From Plectrocnemia conspersa (Eukaryota > Arthropoda > Insecta > Trichoptera > Polycentropodidae), in NCBI GenBank assembly GCA_009617715.1, contig VTFK01000115.1:806001-870000 (forward strand): a DNA stretch of 64,000 nt. Direction: 5' to 3'. Both the position numbers and the translations under genes were made by a program. The notes beneath the pieces are model-generated. The model did not search any database. It had not been told where the DNA came from and saw only the letters and a list, made by a program, of their open reading frames with translations. Positions 63,430-64,000 of the stretch are shown piece by piece. How positions within the stretch are numbered: the stretch's first letter is position 1; every line of letters starts with the position of its first letter.

Positions 63430-64000
63430 ATGTTATATTGTCAATAATTTGGTTTGGTGTAAGAAGTGATCTCTTTGTTTTAATTATTAATTAAATTTAC
63501 AAATGTTCATCTTTAGATTATGGTTGTGATTTACTTTGCTGGCATTATCTGCAAGTAATAATGTATCATTTGCAAATCTAATATGAATTATTGGTTTACG
63601 ATTCACCGGTATTTTAGATCATTCTTATCTAGAGCTTTTTTTAAAATATTAATTCGTAGTTAATGTTAAATATTAAAGGTGATAAAATGCATCATTGAAT
63701 AATTTTAAATATTCGCCTAATTTATACTCGACTTAGATTTTGATATAATTATTATTAACCATAAGTATTTGTAAATAGTTTAGATATAAAACTCTGTCAA
63801 AAGATATTCATAATCTACAGCATATAAAAACATATACATCAATATCCTGACATCTTTGTACAATAACATTTACAATAAATAGAGGTTTTGTGCTGAAGTT
63901 ACTTCCTGAAATAAACTTCATAAGTGTCGCTCATGCTTTTGCTTTATAGATTGTAAATGATTAAAAGTTATAGTTTCATATTTTTAGCACTCTTATCCAT
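63430..64000 (-). pseudogene. Non-LTR retrotransposon reverse transcriptase fragment (runs off the window)
   Basis: On the minus strand, blocks appear in order across frames: QDIDVYVLYAVDYEYL (about 63800-63850, equivalent to the VDYEKAFD block), then FNINYELIFKKALDKND (about 63620-63675) and IRFANDTLLLADNA (about 63540-63580), where the family has YADD and the first catalytic Asp reads as Asn. Frameshifts separate them. Of the same group as 15842-15937 and 55640-56300. It may continue beyond 64000. Confidence 0.72.

Noticed and set aside
1..64000. CRISPR array, operon or other prokaryotic system
   Set aside because: No regularly spaced identical repeats and no dense coding; composition, spliced gene and transposons are those of an insect nuclear genome.

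Overview
The window looks like a strongly AT-rich stretch of an insect nuclear genome. The main reason is the single recognisable host gene: a large 3' coding exon (13753-14619, + strand) of a Knirps-family (NR0A) orphan nuclear receptor. This family (knirps, knirps-like, eagle) is typical of insects. The exon carries the second zinc finger of the DNA-binding domain, the family-specific Knirps box, and a C-terminal repressor tail with a PxDLS-type CtBP-binding motif and a second related motif. I could not assign the insect order, nor tell knirps, knirps-like and eagle orthologues apart.

Layout. 1-13752 is read as the last part of a very long intron, because the conserved acceptor splits the zinc-finger domain and I found no exon for the first finger in the window. 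The intron alternates between very AT-rich DNA and islands of more balanced composition, and holds a degenerate repeat array near 11.3-13.0 kb. After the stop codon comes a 3' UTR with poly(A) signals near 14.8 and 15.5 kb. The remaining ~48 kb contains no convincing host coding gene. It holds transposon remnants plus islands of balanced composition that could be cis-regulatory DNA.

Mobile-element remnants. There are two groups of non-LTR retrotransposons: one at 22.7-24.2, 33.0-33.7, 38.0/39.1 and 50.8 kb, the other at 15.85, 55.6-56.3 and 63.4-64.0 kb. Others are a mariner-like transposase pseudogene (32.36-33.03 kb); a hAT element with exact 8-bp target duplications nested in a LINE remnant (38076-39109); a CACxGTG-ended element nested in a foldback MITE (56612-57770), with a related unsplit MITE at 28.4-28.7 kb; a TA-flanked pogo/Tigger-like MITE (46592-46763); a pseudogene of a multicopy repeat-encoded protein (21.9-22.3 kb); tRNA-derived SINE-like copies; foldback repeats; and possible LTR fragments. 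Two hairpins stand out: 72-bp arms at 58508-58670 and perfect 17-bp arms at 62972-63012.

I found no CRISPR array, no rRNA, no intact tRNA and nothing I would call an undescribed system. The most useful leads are the nested insertions, the long hairpin, the intronic repeat array and the balanced-composition islands. All comparisons were made by eye, without alignment or database search.
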